Assembly (NCBI RefSeq): GCF_001751245.1
Contig: NZ_LJGU01000133.1
Location: 9,181 to 73,180 of the forward strand
Origin: Streptomyces oceani
GTDB taxonomy: Bacteria; Actinomycetota; Actinomycetes; Streptomycetales; Streptomycetaceae
Length of the DNA stretch: 64,000 nt
Direction: 5' to 3'
A program made the position numbers and the translations under genes. The notes under the pieces were generated by a model. The model made no database searches, was not told where the DNA came from, and saw only the letters and a list, made by a program, of their open reading frames with translations. How positions within the stretch are numbered: position 1 is the first letter of the stretch; each line of letters starts with the position of its first letter. Of the stretch, positions 44,077 through 53,202 are shown piece by piece.

Positions 44077-45345
44077 GTGACCATCACCCAGCCGGACCTG
44101 AGCGTCTTCCATACCGTCGAGTCGGAGGTCCGTAGCTACTGCCGCGGCTGGCCCACCGTCTTCGACCGCGCGCAGGGCGCGCACATGTACGACGAGGACG
44201 GCCACACGTACCTCGACTTCTTCGCGGGCGCCGGGACACTCAACTACGGGCACAACAACCCCGTGCTCAAACGCGCCCTGCTGGACTACATCGAGCGGGA
44301 CGGCGTCGTCCACGGCCTGGACATGTCCACCGCCGCGAAACGTGCCTTCCTCGAGGCGTTCTCCGAGACGATCCTCAAACCCCGCGGGCTGGACCACAAG
44401 GTGATGTTCCCCGGGCCGACCGGGACCAACGCCGTCGAGGCGGCGCTGAAGCTGGCCCGGAAGGTCAAGGGCCGTGAGTCCATCGTGTCCTTCACGAACG
44501 CCTTCCACGGCATGTCGCTGGGCTCGCTCGCCGTCACCGGCAACGCCTTCAAGCGCGCCGGCGCGGGCATCCCGCTGGTGCACGGCACCCCGATGCCGTT
44601 CGACGACTACCTGGACGGCGCCACCCCGGACTTCATCTGGTTCGAGCGACTGCTGGAGGACCAGGGCTCCGGCCTCAACAAGCCGGCTGCCGTGATCGTC
44701 GAAACGGTGCAGGGCGAGGGCGGTATCAACGTGGCCCGCGCCGAGTGGCTGCGGGCGCTCTCCGAGCTGTGCGAGCGGCACGACATGCTGCTGATCGTCG
44801 ACGACATCCAGATGGGCTGCGGTCGTACCGGCGCCTTCTTCTCCTTCGAGGAGGCGGGCATCAAGCCGGACATCATCACCCTGTCCAAGTCCATCGGCGG
44901 TTACGGGCTGCCGCTCGCCCTCACCCTGTTCAAGCCGGAGCTGGACGTGTGGGAACCGGGCGAGCACAACGGCACGTTCCGCGGCAACAACCCGGCCTTC
45001 GTCACCGCGACCGCCGCGCTGGAGACGTACTGGACAGACGGGCAGATGGAGAAGCAGACCATCGCCCGGGGCGAGCAGGTGGAGGGCGCGCTGCGCGGGA
45101 TCGCCGCGGAGAACTCCGAGTCGGTCGCCGACTTCCGTGGCCGTGGGCTGGTCTGGGGTCTGGAGTTCCACGACCCCGAGCGGGCCGGCGCGGTGGCCAA
45201 GCGCGCGTTCGAGCTGGGCATGCTGATCGAGACCTCCGGGCCGCAGAGCGAGGTCGTCAAGCTGCTGCCGTCGCTGACCATCACTCCGGAGGAGCTGGAC
45301 GAGGGCCTGCGCATCCTGGCACGCGCGGTCCGCGAGTCCGTGTAG
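44077..45345 (+). CDS. Diaminobutyrate-2-oxoglutarate transaminase EctB
   Basis: PLP-dependent class III aminotransferase making L-2,4-diaminobutyrate from aspartate semialdehyde, the first ectoine step. It has 422 residues from GTG at 44077 (AGGAG at good spacing). The PLP-binding Lys is in [12 protein letters not shown], the Asp in [15 protein letters not shown], and the N-terminal region [15 protein letters not shown] is diagnostic. It is separated from ectC by 145 nt that contain a strong hairpin. Confidence 0.96.
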   Translation: MTITQPDLSVFHTVESEVRSYCRGWPTVFDRAQGAHMYDEDGHTYLDFFAGAGTLNYGHNNPVLKRALLDYIERDGVVHGLDMSTAAKRAFLEAFSETILKPRGLDHKVMFPGPTGTNAVEAALKLARKVKGRESIVSFTNAFHGMSLGSLAVTGNAFKRAGAGIPLVHGTPMPFDDYLDGATPDFIWFERLLEDQGSGLNKPAAVIVETVQGEGGINVARAEWLRALSELCERHDMLLIVDDIQMGCGRTGAFFSFEEAGIKPDIITLSKSIGGYGLPLALTLFKPELDVWEPGEHNGTFRGNNPAFVTATAALETYWTDGQMEKQTIARGEQVEGALRGIAAENSESVADFRGRGLVWGLEFHDPERAGAVAKRAFELGMLIETSGPQSEVVKLLPSLTITPEELDEGLRILARAVRESV

Positions 45346-45356
45346 CCCTCCTTGCC

Positions 45357-45389
45357 GCGGCCCGTCCCGTCTCGTACGGGGCGGGCCGC
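45357..45389 (+). terminator. Intercistronic hairpin between ectB and ectC
   Basis: GCGGCCCGTCCCGT at 45357-45370 pairs with ACGGGGCGGGCCGC at 45376-45389 (14 bp, one G-U) around a 5-nt loop. It follows the ectB stop by 11 nt and is followed by CCTCTTTGG. It could end part of the transcripts or stabilise the 5' portion. Confidence 0.6.
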
Positions 45390-45490
45390 CCTCTTTGGTG
45401 TGCCGCGGGCACCACGAGGTACTCGAACGGCCCGGCCGTTCTCCCGCGGAATCCGAGAGAAAAACGACAGGTCCAGAAAGGGATTACACC

Positions 45491-45895
45491 GTGATTGTTC
45501 GTTCTTTCCAGGAGATCGAGGGGACCGACCGGGACGTCAGGTCGGCGTCCGGCACCTGGCGCAGCAAGCGCATCGTGTTGGCGAAGGAACGCGTCGGTTT
45601 CTCGCTGCACGAGACCACGCTGTACGCGGGCACCGAGACATCGATGTGGTACGCCAATCACATCGAGGCCGTACTCTGCGTAGAGGGCGAGGCTGAACTC
45701 ACCAACGACGAGACCGGTGAGAAGCACTGGATCAGCCCGGGAACGATGTATCTGCTGGACGGGCACGAGAAGCACACGGTGCGTCCGAAGTCCGACTTCC
45801 GCGTCATGTGCGTCTTCAACCCGCCGGTGACCGGCCGGGAGGACCATGACGAGAACGGCGTCTACCCGCTTCTCACCGAGCCCGCGGAGGACTGA
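45491..45895 (+). CDS. Ectoine synthase EctC
   Basis: Cyclises N-gamma-acetyl-diaminobutyrate to ectoine. 134 residues from GTG at 45491 (AAAGGGA nine nt before). The cupin-fold protein has the iron ligands in [20 protein letters not shown] and [12 protein letters not shown], and [20 protein letters not shown] is the conserved C-terminal block. It is a metal-dependent lyase. It lies 72 nt before ectD. Confidence 0.96.
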   Translation: MIVRSFQEIEGTDRDVRSASGTWRSKRIVLAKERVGFSLHETTLYAGTETSMWYANHIEAVLCVEGEAELTNDETGEKHWISPGTMYLLDGHEKHTVRPKSDFRVMCVFNPPVTGREDHDENGVYPLLTEPAED

Positions 45896-45967
45896 GCCAG
45901 CCACGACGGCCACCCGGCCGCACCGCCCGCTTGACAGGGCCGTACGAGAGGAGAGGAAGGCAACACC

Positions 45968-46867
45968 ATGATCACCGCACCCGAGCGCACCGCCGACCTG
46001 TACCCGACGCGCGGATCCACCGAAGTGGCCACGCCGCGACAGGACCCCGTGGTGTGGTCCGAGCCGGGTACTCCGGGGCCGATCGCGGCCACCGATCTGG
46101 CGGGCTACGAGCGGGACGGGTTCCTCACGGTGGACCAGCTGATCACGCCCGACGAGGTGGCGGTCTACCAGGCGGAACTGGAACGGCTCACCTCCGATCC
46201 GGAGCTGCGGGACGACGAGCGTTCGATCGTCGAGCCGCAGTCACAGAAGATCCGGACCGTGTTCGAGGTGCACCAACTCAGTGAGGTCTTCGCCCGCTTG
46301 GTGCGGGACCCGCGTCTGGTGGGCCGGGCACGGCAGATCCTGGGCTCGGACGTGTACGTCCACCAGTCCCGGATCAACGTCAAGCCGGGCTTCGGTGCCA
46401 CGGGCTTCTACTGGCACTCCGACTTCGAGACCTGGCACGCGGAGGACGGCCTGCCGCACATGCGGACCGTCTCGGTCTCGATCGCGCTCACCAGGAACCA
46501 CGACACCAACGGTGGCTTGATGATCATGCCGGGGTCGCATCTGACCTTCCTCGGCTGCTCGGGGGCGACGCCCAAGGACAACTACAAGAAGTCCCTGCAG
46601 ATGCAGGACGCCGGCACCCCGTCGGACGAGGCACTGAGCGACCTCGCCGAGGAGCACAGCATCAAGCTCTTCACCGGGGCACCCGGCTCGGCCACCTGGT
46701 TCGACTGCAACTGCATGCACGGCAGCGGTGACAACATCACTCCGTACCCGCGGAGCAACGTGTTCATCGTGTTCAACAGCGTGGGGAACGCGGCGGTCGA
46801 GCCCTTCGCCGCCCCGGTCCGGCGTCCCAGCTTCATCGGCGCGCGGGACTTCACCCCGGTGAGCTGA
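45968..46867 (+). CDS. Ectoine hydroxylase EctD
   Basis: Fe(II)/2-oxoglutarate dioxygenase converting ectoine to 5-hydroxyectoine. 299 residues, a normal length. The iron ligands are His and Asp in FYWHSDFETWHAEDG and His in CNCMHGSGDN. RRPSFIGARDFTPV at the end and IRTVFEVHQLSEVF are typical of EctD. AGGAGAGGAAGG gives a good ribosome site. Presence of ectD predicts that the strain makes hydroxyectoine, giving heat and drought protection as well as osmoprotection. Confidence 0.96.
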   Translation: MITAPERTADLYPTRGSTEVATPRQDPVVWSEPGTPGPIAATDLAGYERDGFLTVDQLITPDEVAVYQAELERLTSDPELRDDERSIVEPQSQKIRTVFEVHQLSEVFARLVRDPRLVGRARQILGSDVYVHQSRINVKPGFGATGFYWHSDFETWHAEDGLPHMRTVSVSIALTRNHDTNGGLMIMPGSHLTFLGCSGATPKDNYKKSLQMQDAGTPSDEALSDLAEEHSIKLFTGAPGSATWFDCNCMHGSGDNITPYPRSNVFIVFNSVGNAAVEPFAAPVRRPSFIGARDFTPVS

Positions 46868-46876
46868 CGGGTGCGA

Positions 46877-46911
46877 CACGGCGCCGCCCCGCACGGCGGG
46901 GCGGCGCCGTG
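46877..46911 (+). terminator. Terminator of ectABCD
   Basis: CACGGCGCCGCCCCGC, ACG, GCGGGGCGGCGCCGTG: a perfect 16-bp stem with a 3-nt loop, 10 nt beyond the ectD stop codon. Confidence 0.85.
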
Positions 46912-47084
46912 CGACATCGGGGCCCATCCGTCTCGAGACCGTGTGCCCCCTCCGTCTGGGCCCGGGATGGGCCCGGGATGGGCCCCGCCGTAGGAGGGGA
47001 CCGGAGGGGTCTCCCCCATGTGGGGGATACGGATCATCGTCCGAGTCGACGTGCCGTCCGCCTGGCCCGAGCAGTCTGGTCGGC

Positions 47085-48131
47085 ATGAGAGAGCTCGTCG
47101 TTACCACCCAACCCAGCGGCTCCCCCGCGAGCGACCGTACGCGAGGGGCGCGACGCTGGCGTTCCCTCGGCTGTGCCGTCGCCATCGCCGGTTGCGCCCC
47201 GTACATCTGCCTCAAGATCGCCTGGATCTGCGGGAGCGGGGTGGGCATCCCCGCGGACAGCTGGCTGCTCGATCCCGCGCACGTCACGACGATGCGGCTG
47301 GTGAACGCCGGCACGGTGCTGATGGACGCCGCCGTCATCGTCCTCGCACTGCTGTTCACCCGCCCCTGGGGTCGACGCACGCCGGCCTGGCTGCCGGTGC
47401 TGCCCGCGTGGTTCGCCACCGGCCTGCTCGCCCCGGTCATGCTCGGCTTCCTGGCGCAGTCGCTGTTCGGCAGCGGAACCAGCAGGCCGGCGGGGGAGCC
47501 GGAGTTCCTCGAGGACTGGGTCTTCCTGGTCGTCTACACCGGATTCGTCGTGCAGGGCCTCGCGCTGAGCGGCCTGTTCGTCAGCTACGCCCGTACGCGC
47601 TGGTCCCACCTGTGGCGGGGCCCTACCGGGGGCGCCCACGCGGTGCACCGCGCCGAGCCCGCGACCAAGCCGGCACTGCGCGTCACGGCGGTCGCGGCGG
47701 CGCTGCTCGCGGTGCTGCCGCTGTGCGCGCACCTGGTGTGGGCCACGGGTTCCACGGTCGGTCTCAGCCCGCATCTGGCCGAGAGCCGGGACGGCGGCTT
47801 GTACACCAACGCGCTCGTCGACGCGGTGCTGCTCGCCTCGGCGATGACCGGAACGCTGCTGCTCGCCTTCCCGCCCAGGCCGTACGGCACGCGTGTCCGG
47901 ATACCGCTCGCCCTGCCGCTCGCGCTGACCTGGGTCGGCTCCGCGGCACTGGTGTGCTGGGGCGGTTGGACGAGTGTCACCGCGCTGAACGGCGACGGTC
48001 CCGCCTCGTCCACCTCCGCCCTGATGTCCCTGACCTACGCTGTCCAGATGAGCGTCGGGGTATGCGTCAGCACGATCGGAGCGCATTTTCTCGCCGAGCG
48101 CGCCGCGCTCCGCAGCCGGGAGGCCGGATGA
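47085..48131 (+). CDS. Multi-pass membrane protein, function unknown
   Basis: 348 residues from ATG at 47085. About eight membrane helices run from residue 27 (LGCAVAIAGCAPYICLKIAW) to residue 335, with short charged loops. No family is recognised. Its stop overlaps the histidine kinase start by ATGA, and the kinase overlaps the response regulator by GTGA, so the three proteins are made together. An inferred role is as a sensor or transport component feeding the kinase. The ribosome site is weak. Confidence 0.75.
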   Translation: MRELVVTTQPSGSPASDRTRGARRWRSLGCAVAIAGCAPYICLKIAWICGSGVGIPADSWLLDPAHVTTMRLVNAGTVLMDAAVIVLALLFTRPWGRRTPAWLPVLPAWFATGLLAPVMLGFLAQSLFGSGTSRPAGEPEFLEDWVFLVVYTGFVVQGLALSGLFVSYARTRWSHLWRGPTGGAHAVHRAEPATKPALRVTAVAAALLAVLPLCAHLVWATGSTVGLSPHLAESRDGGLYTNALVDAVLLASAMTGTLLLAFPPRPYGTRVRIPLALPLALTWVGSAALVCWGGWTSVTALNGDGPASSTSALMSLTYAVQMSVGVCVSTIGAHFLAERAALRSREAG

Positions 48132-49561
48132 TCCCCCGGCCGTCCACTCGGAACCCGCGGGGCGACCGCCGCGTCCGTCGACGCTGGGTCCATCTGTTGC
48201 TCGGCGGCGCGCTGTTGATGCCGTACTTCCTACTGGTGAGCGCACTGCTGCCGCTGGTGTGGCCGGGCGCCGACCCGCTCCGCTCGCTCGGTGTGCAGCT
48301 GCTCGCCTACGGGATCAGCCTGCCGCTCGCCGCCGCGACCGGGTGGCTGTTCCCCGTCGTACGCACCCTGGAACGAGCGGCGGCCCAGGCGCTGTTGGGG
48401 CTCACCACCGAACTGGACGGGACCGCCACCTCCAGGTCCGCCCGGCTACGTACGGCCAGTTGGTTCACCATGCACGTCGGTGTCGGCGCACCGGTGAGCG
48501 GCGCGAGCCTGGCCGTACCGCCCTTCGCGGTGACGCTGCTGCTCGTGCCGTTCGTGCCGGAGCTGCGGGACCAGCGTTGGTCGGGCACCGCAGGGTGGTT
48601 GCCCGACCGGCTCGTGTGGTGCGCCCCGCTGCTGGGATTCGCCCTGCTGATCGCGCTCGGGCTGCTGGTGCTGGCCGTGGGCGCGGTGTGTGCCAGGTGT
48701 GCGCCAGCCCTACTCGGTCCGACCCCCGCCGACCGGCTCGCGGCGGCCGAACGGCGGGCCGCGACGCTCGCGGCCCGCAACCGGCTCGCGCGGGAGCTGC
48801 ACGACTCCGTCGGCCACGCGCTCAGCGCGGTCACTCTGCAGGCGGGCGCGGCCCGGCGGGTCCTCGACTCGGACCCCGAGTTCGTACACGAGGCGCTGAC
48901 CGCGATCGAGGGCACGGTACGCGAGGCGGTGACGGAACTGGACTCGGTGCTGGGGCTGCTGCGTACGGCGGACTCCACGGAGACGGACGGCGCGGCCGGC
49001 GGCACCCGGCTCGGCGGCTCTCCCGTCGGTCCCTCCACGCTCGCGCGGGACCTGGACGGGCTGGTGGCTCGTACCCGGGCGGCGGGGGTACCGGTGGAGA
49101 CGCACCTCCCGTCCCGGACGACGCTGGAGGCGCTGCCCACGGGCGTCGCTCAGGAGGGATACCGCATCACGCGGGAAGCGGTCAGCAACGCGCTGCGGCA
49201 TGCGGTCGGCGCACCGGTGTGGTTACGGGTCGCCCTGACCGAGAAGGAGTTGCGCATCACCGTGGACAACACCCGCACCCGGCCGGCAGCGACCGGCCAC
49301 GACACCGCGGACGGACCGTCCCTGGTCGAGAGCGCGGTGACCGCCACCGGCGGACGCGGGCTTCCCGGAGTGGCCGAACGGGCCCTGCTCCTGGGCGGCA
49401 GCGCGCACGCCGGACCGTACGGGGACCTCTGGCGGCTCGACGCGCGGCTTCCGCTGCCGTCCGGCAACCACCGCACCGGCGGCTGCCGGGAGACTGGTGG
49501 CGGGGGCGACGCGGCTGGTGTCGGGGACAACGACAGCGACACGATGGGGGCGTCCCGGTGA
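48128..49561 (+). CDS. Membrane sensor histidine kinase with a TTA codon
   Basis: 477 residues from ATG at 48128. Four membrane helices (about 21-45, 55-80, 115-145, 165-192) form the sensor. A short coiled-coil leads to HisKA_3 with phosphoacceptor His225 in RLARELHDSVGHALSAV. A HATPase domain (about 345-455) has ITREAVSNALRHA and the G-rich segment GGRGLPGVAERALLLGG. The C-terminus is Gly/Asp-rich. Codon 366 (49223-49225) is TTA, the rare Leu codon read by bldA tRNA. Middle gene of a coupled three-gene operon; the ligand is unknown. Confidence 0.92.
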   Translation: MIPRPSTRNPRGDRRVRRRWVHLLLGGALLMPYFLLVSALLPLVWPGADPLRSLGVQLLAYGISLPLAAATGWLFPVVRTLERAAAQALLGLTTELDGTATSRSARLRTASWFTMHVGVGAPVSGASLAVPPFAVTLLLVPFVPELRDQRWSGTAGWLPDRLVWCAPLLGFALLIALGLLVLAVGAVCARCAPALLGPTPADRLAAAERRAATLAARNRLARELHDSVGHALSAVTLQAGAARRVLDSDPEFVHEALTAIEGTVREAVTELDSVLGLLRTADSTETDGAAGGTRLGGSPVGPSTLARDLDGLVARTRAAGVPVETHLPSRTTLEALPTGVAQEGYRITREAVSNALRHAVGAPVWLRVALTEKELRITVDNTRTRPAATGHDTADGPSLVESAVTATGGRGLPGVAERALLLGGSAHAGPYGDLWRLDARLPLPSGNHRTGGCRETGGGGDAAGVGDNDSDTMGASR

Positions 49562-50247
49562 CCGGCGCGCCGCCGTTGCGGATCGTGCTGGCAGACGACG
49601 AACGGCTGGTACGCACTGCCCTGCGGGCCATTCTGGGCGGCGAGCCGGACCTGGTGGTGGCCGGTGAGGCGGCCAGCGGCGCGGAGGCGGTCTCGGTCAT
49701 CCGGGCGACCCGTCCCGACGTGGCCCTGATGGACGTACGGATGCCCGAGGTGGACGGCATCCGGGCCACCGAACGGGTACTGAGCGTCATGGGCGCCGCC
49801 GCGCCCCGCATCGTCGTCGTGACGACCTTCGAGAACGACTCCTATGTCTACGACGCGCTGCGTGCCGGCGCCAGCGGTTTCCTCCTCAAGCGGTCCTCGG
49901 CCGAGGAACTGGTGCAGGCGGTGCGGCTGGTGGCGCGCGGTGACTCACTGCTCTTCCCCGCCGCCGTACGCTCCCTCGCCGTCCGGCACGCGCCACCGTA
50001 CGCCCGGTCCGCACCCGAGGAGGGCGCCGACGGCGCCACCCTGCGCTCGCTGCTCACCGCCCGGGAAGCCGAGGTGCTGCGACTGATGACGGAGGGCCTG
50101 AGCAACACGGAGATCGCCGCCGAGATGGCGGTCGGCCCGGCCACCACGAAGAGCCAGGTCACCGCGGTGCTGACGAAGCTCGGAGCCCGGGACCGCACCC
50201 AGGCGGTGATCGCGGCGTACGAGCGGGGCTTCGTGACCCCCGGGTGA
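49558..50247 (+). CDS. NarL-family response regulator (operon with the TTA kinase)
   Basis: 229 residues from GTG at 49558, overlapping the kinase by GTGA. Receiver domain: LADDERLVRTAL, phosphoacceptor Asp in LMDVRMPEVDG, Thr in VVTTFEND, and Lys in FLLKRSSAEE. LuxR-type HTH at about 160-222: LTAREAEVLRLMTEGLSNTE and KSQVTAVLTKLGARDRTQAV. It is the output of the preceding kinase. The 3' end lies in a 14-bp hairpin that includes the stop codon. Confidence 0.94.
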   Translation: MTGAPPLRIVLADDERLVRTALRAILGGEPDLVVAGEAASGAEAVSVIRATRPDVALMDVRMPEVDGIRATERVLSVMGAAAPRIVVVTTFENDSYVYDALRAGASGFLLKRSSAEELVQAVRLVARGDSLLFPAAVRSLAVRHAPPYARSAPEEGADGATLRSLLTAREAEVLRLMTEGLSNTEIAAEMAVGPATTKSQVTAVLTKLGARDRTQAVIAAYERGFVTPG

Positions 50248-50260
50248 CGAAGCCCCGCTC
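50221..50260 (+). terminator. Terminator spanning the response regulator stop codon
   Basis: GAGCGGGGCTTCGT at 50221-50234 pairs perfectly (14 bp) with ACGAAGCCCCGCTC at 50247-50260 around a 12-nt loop that contains most of the TGA stop. Confidence 0.8.
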
Positions 50261-50384
50261 TCGCCGCTCTCCGGATCGCCGACGCTGGCGGGAGCGGGAG
50301 CCGTTGCGGTGCGGCGCCAGCGGCGTGCGGGACCGCACGGCCGGGCATGCTCGTGCGCCGCTGGTGCCGCTGGCGCCATACCGG

Positions 50385-50957
50385 TCAGCGGTTCGGACGC
50401 GCCGTACGCGGCGGCACCGCGCACTGGTCGGAGAAGCCCTGTCGGGTCAGGCCCAGGGCGGCGTTCATCCGGGAACGCTGGTTCTCCACCGCGACCATCG
50501 CGACCAGCTCGACGAAGGCGGGCTCGCCCAGGCGGGCGAGCAGCTCCCGGGCCAGCTCGTCGGTGACCGAGGGCTCCGTTTCGGTCATGGCCTCGGCGAA
50601 CTCGAGCACCAGGAGTTCGAGCTCGTCGAAGCGTTCGCGATGCTCACGCCACTGCGGCACGTACTGGACCTTGTCCATCGGCAGTCCGTGTTCCGCCGCC
50701 TCCCAGTGTCCGAAGTCCAGACACCAACCGCATCCGATACGGGCCGCCGACGCCAGCACGGCGAGATGCTTCAGTCCGGCGTCGAGCTCGTTCCACTTCG
50801 CCAGCCGCTGCTCGAAGCGGCCACCGTCCCGGAGCACTCTGGGGTGATGCCCCATCGCGGCCAGCGGGTCGAGTACTTCGCCGTACTTCCGCCGGGAGTA
50901 CCAGGCGGCGAGGCGGTACGTGAGGGTGCGGGGCGGATCAAGCCGGATGCGGGCCAT
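50385..50957 (-). CDS. Carboxymuconolactone decarboxylase/AhpD-like family protein
   Basis: 190 residues from ATG at 50957; the ATG before it is equally in frame, but GGGAGG is better placed for this one. The CMD/AhpD fold shows the redox motif C-x2-C in IGCGWCLDFGHW, with the His of the proton relay three residues on. Relatives are alkylhydroperoxidase D and gamma-carboxymuconolactone decarboxylase; the CxxC favours a thiol-redox role in peroxide defence. Convergent with the response regulator and divergent from the GlsB-like gene. Confidence 0.88.
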   Translation of the reverse strand: MARIRLDPPRTLTYRLAAWYSRRKYGEVLDPLAAMGHHPRVLRDGGRFEQRLAKWNELDAGLKHLAVLASAARIGCGWCLDFGHWEAAEHGLPMDKVQYVPQWREHRERFDELELLVLEFAEAMTETEPSVTDELARELLARLGEPAFVELVAMVAVENQRSRMNAALGLTRQGFSDQCAVPPRTARPNR

Positions 50958-51267
50958 CATGGGCCTCCCTTGTCGCTTCGTCTGTGACACCAACACGACG
51001 AACCGAGCGCCCGGAAACGTGACATCTGCTGCGCGTGGCGGGCTGGGAGGCCCACGGCGGGGTACGGGGGCGTGCCGTCGACCCAGGAGCCGGACGAACC
51101 GCGGTCATCACAACTCCGCACAGCGCACGCGGCGTTGTTCTCGGGAGGCCCGGAAGTCGCCCGGGGCGACGGCACCTTCTGCACCCGGCCGCTCGGCCGC
51201 GTGCGCTCACTCCCCGAGCACCAGGCATGATGGGCTCTCGTCGTGTGCAACGAGGGAGGGTTCCCGC
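50958..51267. other. Divergent promoter region, no gene
   Basis: 310 nt between the AhpD-like gene and the GlsB-like gene. Open frames here have no homology features or ribosome sites. It should hold both promoters; I see no clear operator or repeat. Confidence 0.5.
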
Positions 51268-51621
51268 ATGGACCAGGCCATACGTCGGGCCACCAACATC
51301 GCCGCCGAATCCGAGTCAGCGGACTCGGTGCTGGCCGAACTGGCCAGTTCCACCGTGCTCAGTTGGGTGGTGTTGGGCCTCGTCGTGGGAACCGTGGCGA
51401 AGGTGCTGCTGCCCGGTCGCGACCCGGGCGGCCTGGTCGGGACCGCGTTGATCGGGATCGCCGGGGCCTTCATCGGAGGCTGGCTCTCCGCCGTCTTCCT
51501 GGATCGGCCGGTCAGTGACAACGTGGTCGATCCGGAGTTGTGGGTGGCGGCCGTCGTCGGCTCGCTCGTCCTGCTGATCATCTACCGCATCCTCTTCGGG
51601 CACTCCCGGGACCGCCGCTGA
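51268..51621 (+). CDS. GlsB/YeaQ/YmgE-family membrane stress protein
   Basis: 117 residues from ATG at 51268 (GGGAGG eight nt upstream). The N-terminus of about 25 residues is acidic and Ala/Ser-rich. Three short helices follow: about 31-48 (VLSWVVLGLVVGTVAKVLL), about 56-77 with the Gly-rich GTALIGIAGAFIGGWL, and about 90-108. This is the transglycosylase-associated (GlsB/YeaQ) family, induced by stress in many bacteria, function unresolved. It lies 72 nt before the TerD-domain gene on the same strand. Confidence 0.88.
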   Translation: MDQAIRRATNIAAESESADSVLAELASSTVLSWVVLGLVVGTVAKVLLPGRDPGGLVGTALIGIAGAFIGGWLSAVFLDRPVSDNVVDPELWVAAVVGSLVLLIIYRILFGHSRDRR

Positions 51622-51693
51622 CCGGCCGGTGGCCGGGGGTTGTTCGGGCCAAAGCAATGGAACCGCAAAGCCCTGCTGTTCGTTACCTCGGTC

Positions 51694-53016
51694 ATGACTG
51701 CAATGACCCCTGGCTCGAACCTTCCGCTGCCCGCGGCGCGGGTGGCGGTAGAGGTGACGGCACCCGTCCGGGTGGACGTGTCCGGACTGCTGATCGCCGC
51801 CAACGGCAAGGTTCGTTCCGATGACGACTTCGTGTTCTACAACCAGCCGAGCGGCCCCGGCGTGACCCACAGCAGTGGCGCGGCGGACACCATCACGGTG
51901 GACACCGCGGCCGTGCCGGCCGATATCGAGAAGGTCGTCGTCACGGCCAGTCTGGACAACCCGGGCGCCACCTTCGCCGGCACCGAGCCGACCGGCACCG
52001 TCCGGGACGCGGGGACGAACGCCGTCGTCGCGAGCTTCACGCCACCCCAGCTCGGCACGGAGACCGCACTGGTCGTGGTGGAGATCTACCGGCGTAACGG
52101 CGCGTGGAAGGTGCGCGCGGTCGGACAGGGTTACGCGAACGGTCTCGGCGGCATCGCCACGGACTTCGGGGTCAGCGTGGACGAGCCCGCCGCACCACCC
52201 CAGCCCGCCGCGCCGGCGGCGCCCTCCGCCCCGGCGGCGCCTTCGGCTCCGGCGACTCCGCAGGCTCCCACCCCGCCAGCGGCTCCCATGCCCTCGGCTC
52301 CGATGCCCTCCGCTCCGCCGGCCCCACCGGCCCCGCAGGCTCCGGCACCACAGATGCCGCCGCCCGCGCCGTCGGCACCGGGCGCGCCCGTTCCGCCCGG
52401 CCCGCCGGCGGCTCCGGCACCGGGAGCGGCGCAGGGCGGCAAGATCAACCTCGACAAGGGCCGGGTCAGCCTGCAGAAGAACCAGACCGTCTCGCTGGTC
52501 AAGGGAGGCCAACCGGTCCTCACCTCAGTCCGGATGGGCCTGGGCTGGGAACCGGCGTACCGCGGGAAGAACATCGACCTGGACGCCTCCGTCATCGCGT
52601 ACGACGCGAACCGCAAGAAGGTCGACACCTGCTACTTCGGGAAGCTCCGCATCCTGCGCGGCGTCGTCCAGCACTCGGGCGACAACCTCACCGGCGAGGG
52701 CGCGGGAGACGACGAGGCCATCACCGTCGCCCTGGGGGATCTGCCCCAGGAAGTCGGTGCGCTGGTGTTCACGGTGAACAGCTTCTCCGGCCAGAAGTTC
52801 ACCGATGTCGCCAAGGCGTACTGCCGCCTCATGGACGCGGCAAGCGGCGAGGAGCTGGTCCGCTTCGACCTGACCAACGCGGAGTCCCGCACCGGCGTGC
52901 TGATGTGCAAGCTCATCCGGCAGTTCTCCGGCGAGTGGGAGATGACAGCGCTCGGGGAGTACGTCGACTCCCGTACGGTGCGCGGCATGGTCAAGCCGGG
53001 CGGCGCCGCGCTCTGA
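51694..53016 (+). CDS. Double TerD-domain protein
   Basis: 440 residues from ATG at 51694 (ATG 51703 is an alternative; no strong ribosome site). An N-terminal TerD-like domain (about 1-165: VSGLLIAANGKVRSDDDF, VVVTASLDNPG and GWKVRA-like WKVRAVGQGY) is joined by a Pro/Ala-rich linker (about 166-245) to a second TerD domain (about 250-440). The second has calcium-site residues in SGDNLTGEGAGDDEAITV and IRQFSGEWEMTALGEYV. TerD proteins bind Ca2+ and are linked to tellurite, phage and stress resistance. No other ter gene is near. Confidence 0.9.
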   Translation: MTAMTPGSNLPLPAARVAVEVTAPVRVDVSGLLIAANGKVRSDDDFVFYNQPSGPGVTHSSGAADTITVDTAAVPADIEKVVVTASLDNPGATFAGTEPTGTVRDAGTNAVVASFTPPQLGTETALVVVEIYRRNGAWKVRAVGQGYANGLGGIATDFGVSVDEPAAPPQPAAPAAPSAPAAPSAPATPQAPTPPAAPMPSAPMPSAPPAPPAPQAPAPQMPPPAPSAPGAPVPPGPPAAPAPGAAQGGKINLDKGRVSLQKNQTVSLVKGGQPVLTSVRMGLGWEPAYRGKNIDLDASVIAYDANRKKVDTCYFGKLRILRGVVQHSGDNLTGEGAGDDEAITVALGDLPQEVGALVFTVNSFSGQKFTDVAKAYCRLMDAASGEELVRFDLTNAESRTGVLMCKLIRQFSGEWEMTALGEYVDSRTVRGMVKPGGAAL

Positions 53017-53202
53017 CCCGGGGACCCGATAGCCCGTGGGCGCTTCCCCAGGCCCGCGGGCGCCCCCTCCCGTGAACCCCGCGAACCGTGGCGACAGACC
53101 GACCTCACCGTCCGCGGGCCTGGGCTCGCAGCCGGCGCTTCGACGTGGACGTACGGACTCGGGCCGCCCCGCGGAGCTCTGTGACGCACGGCCCTCCGCC
53201 CG

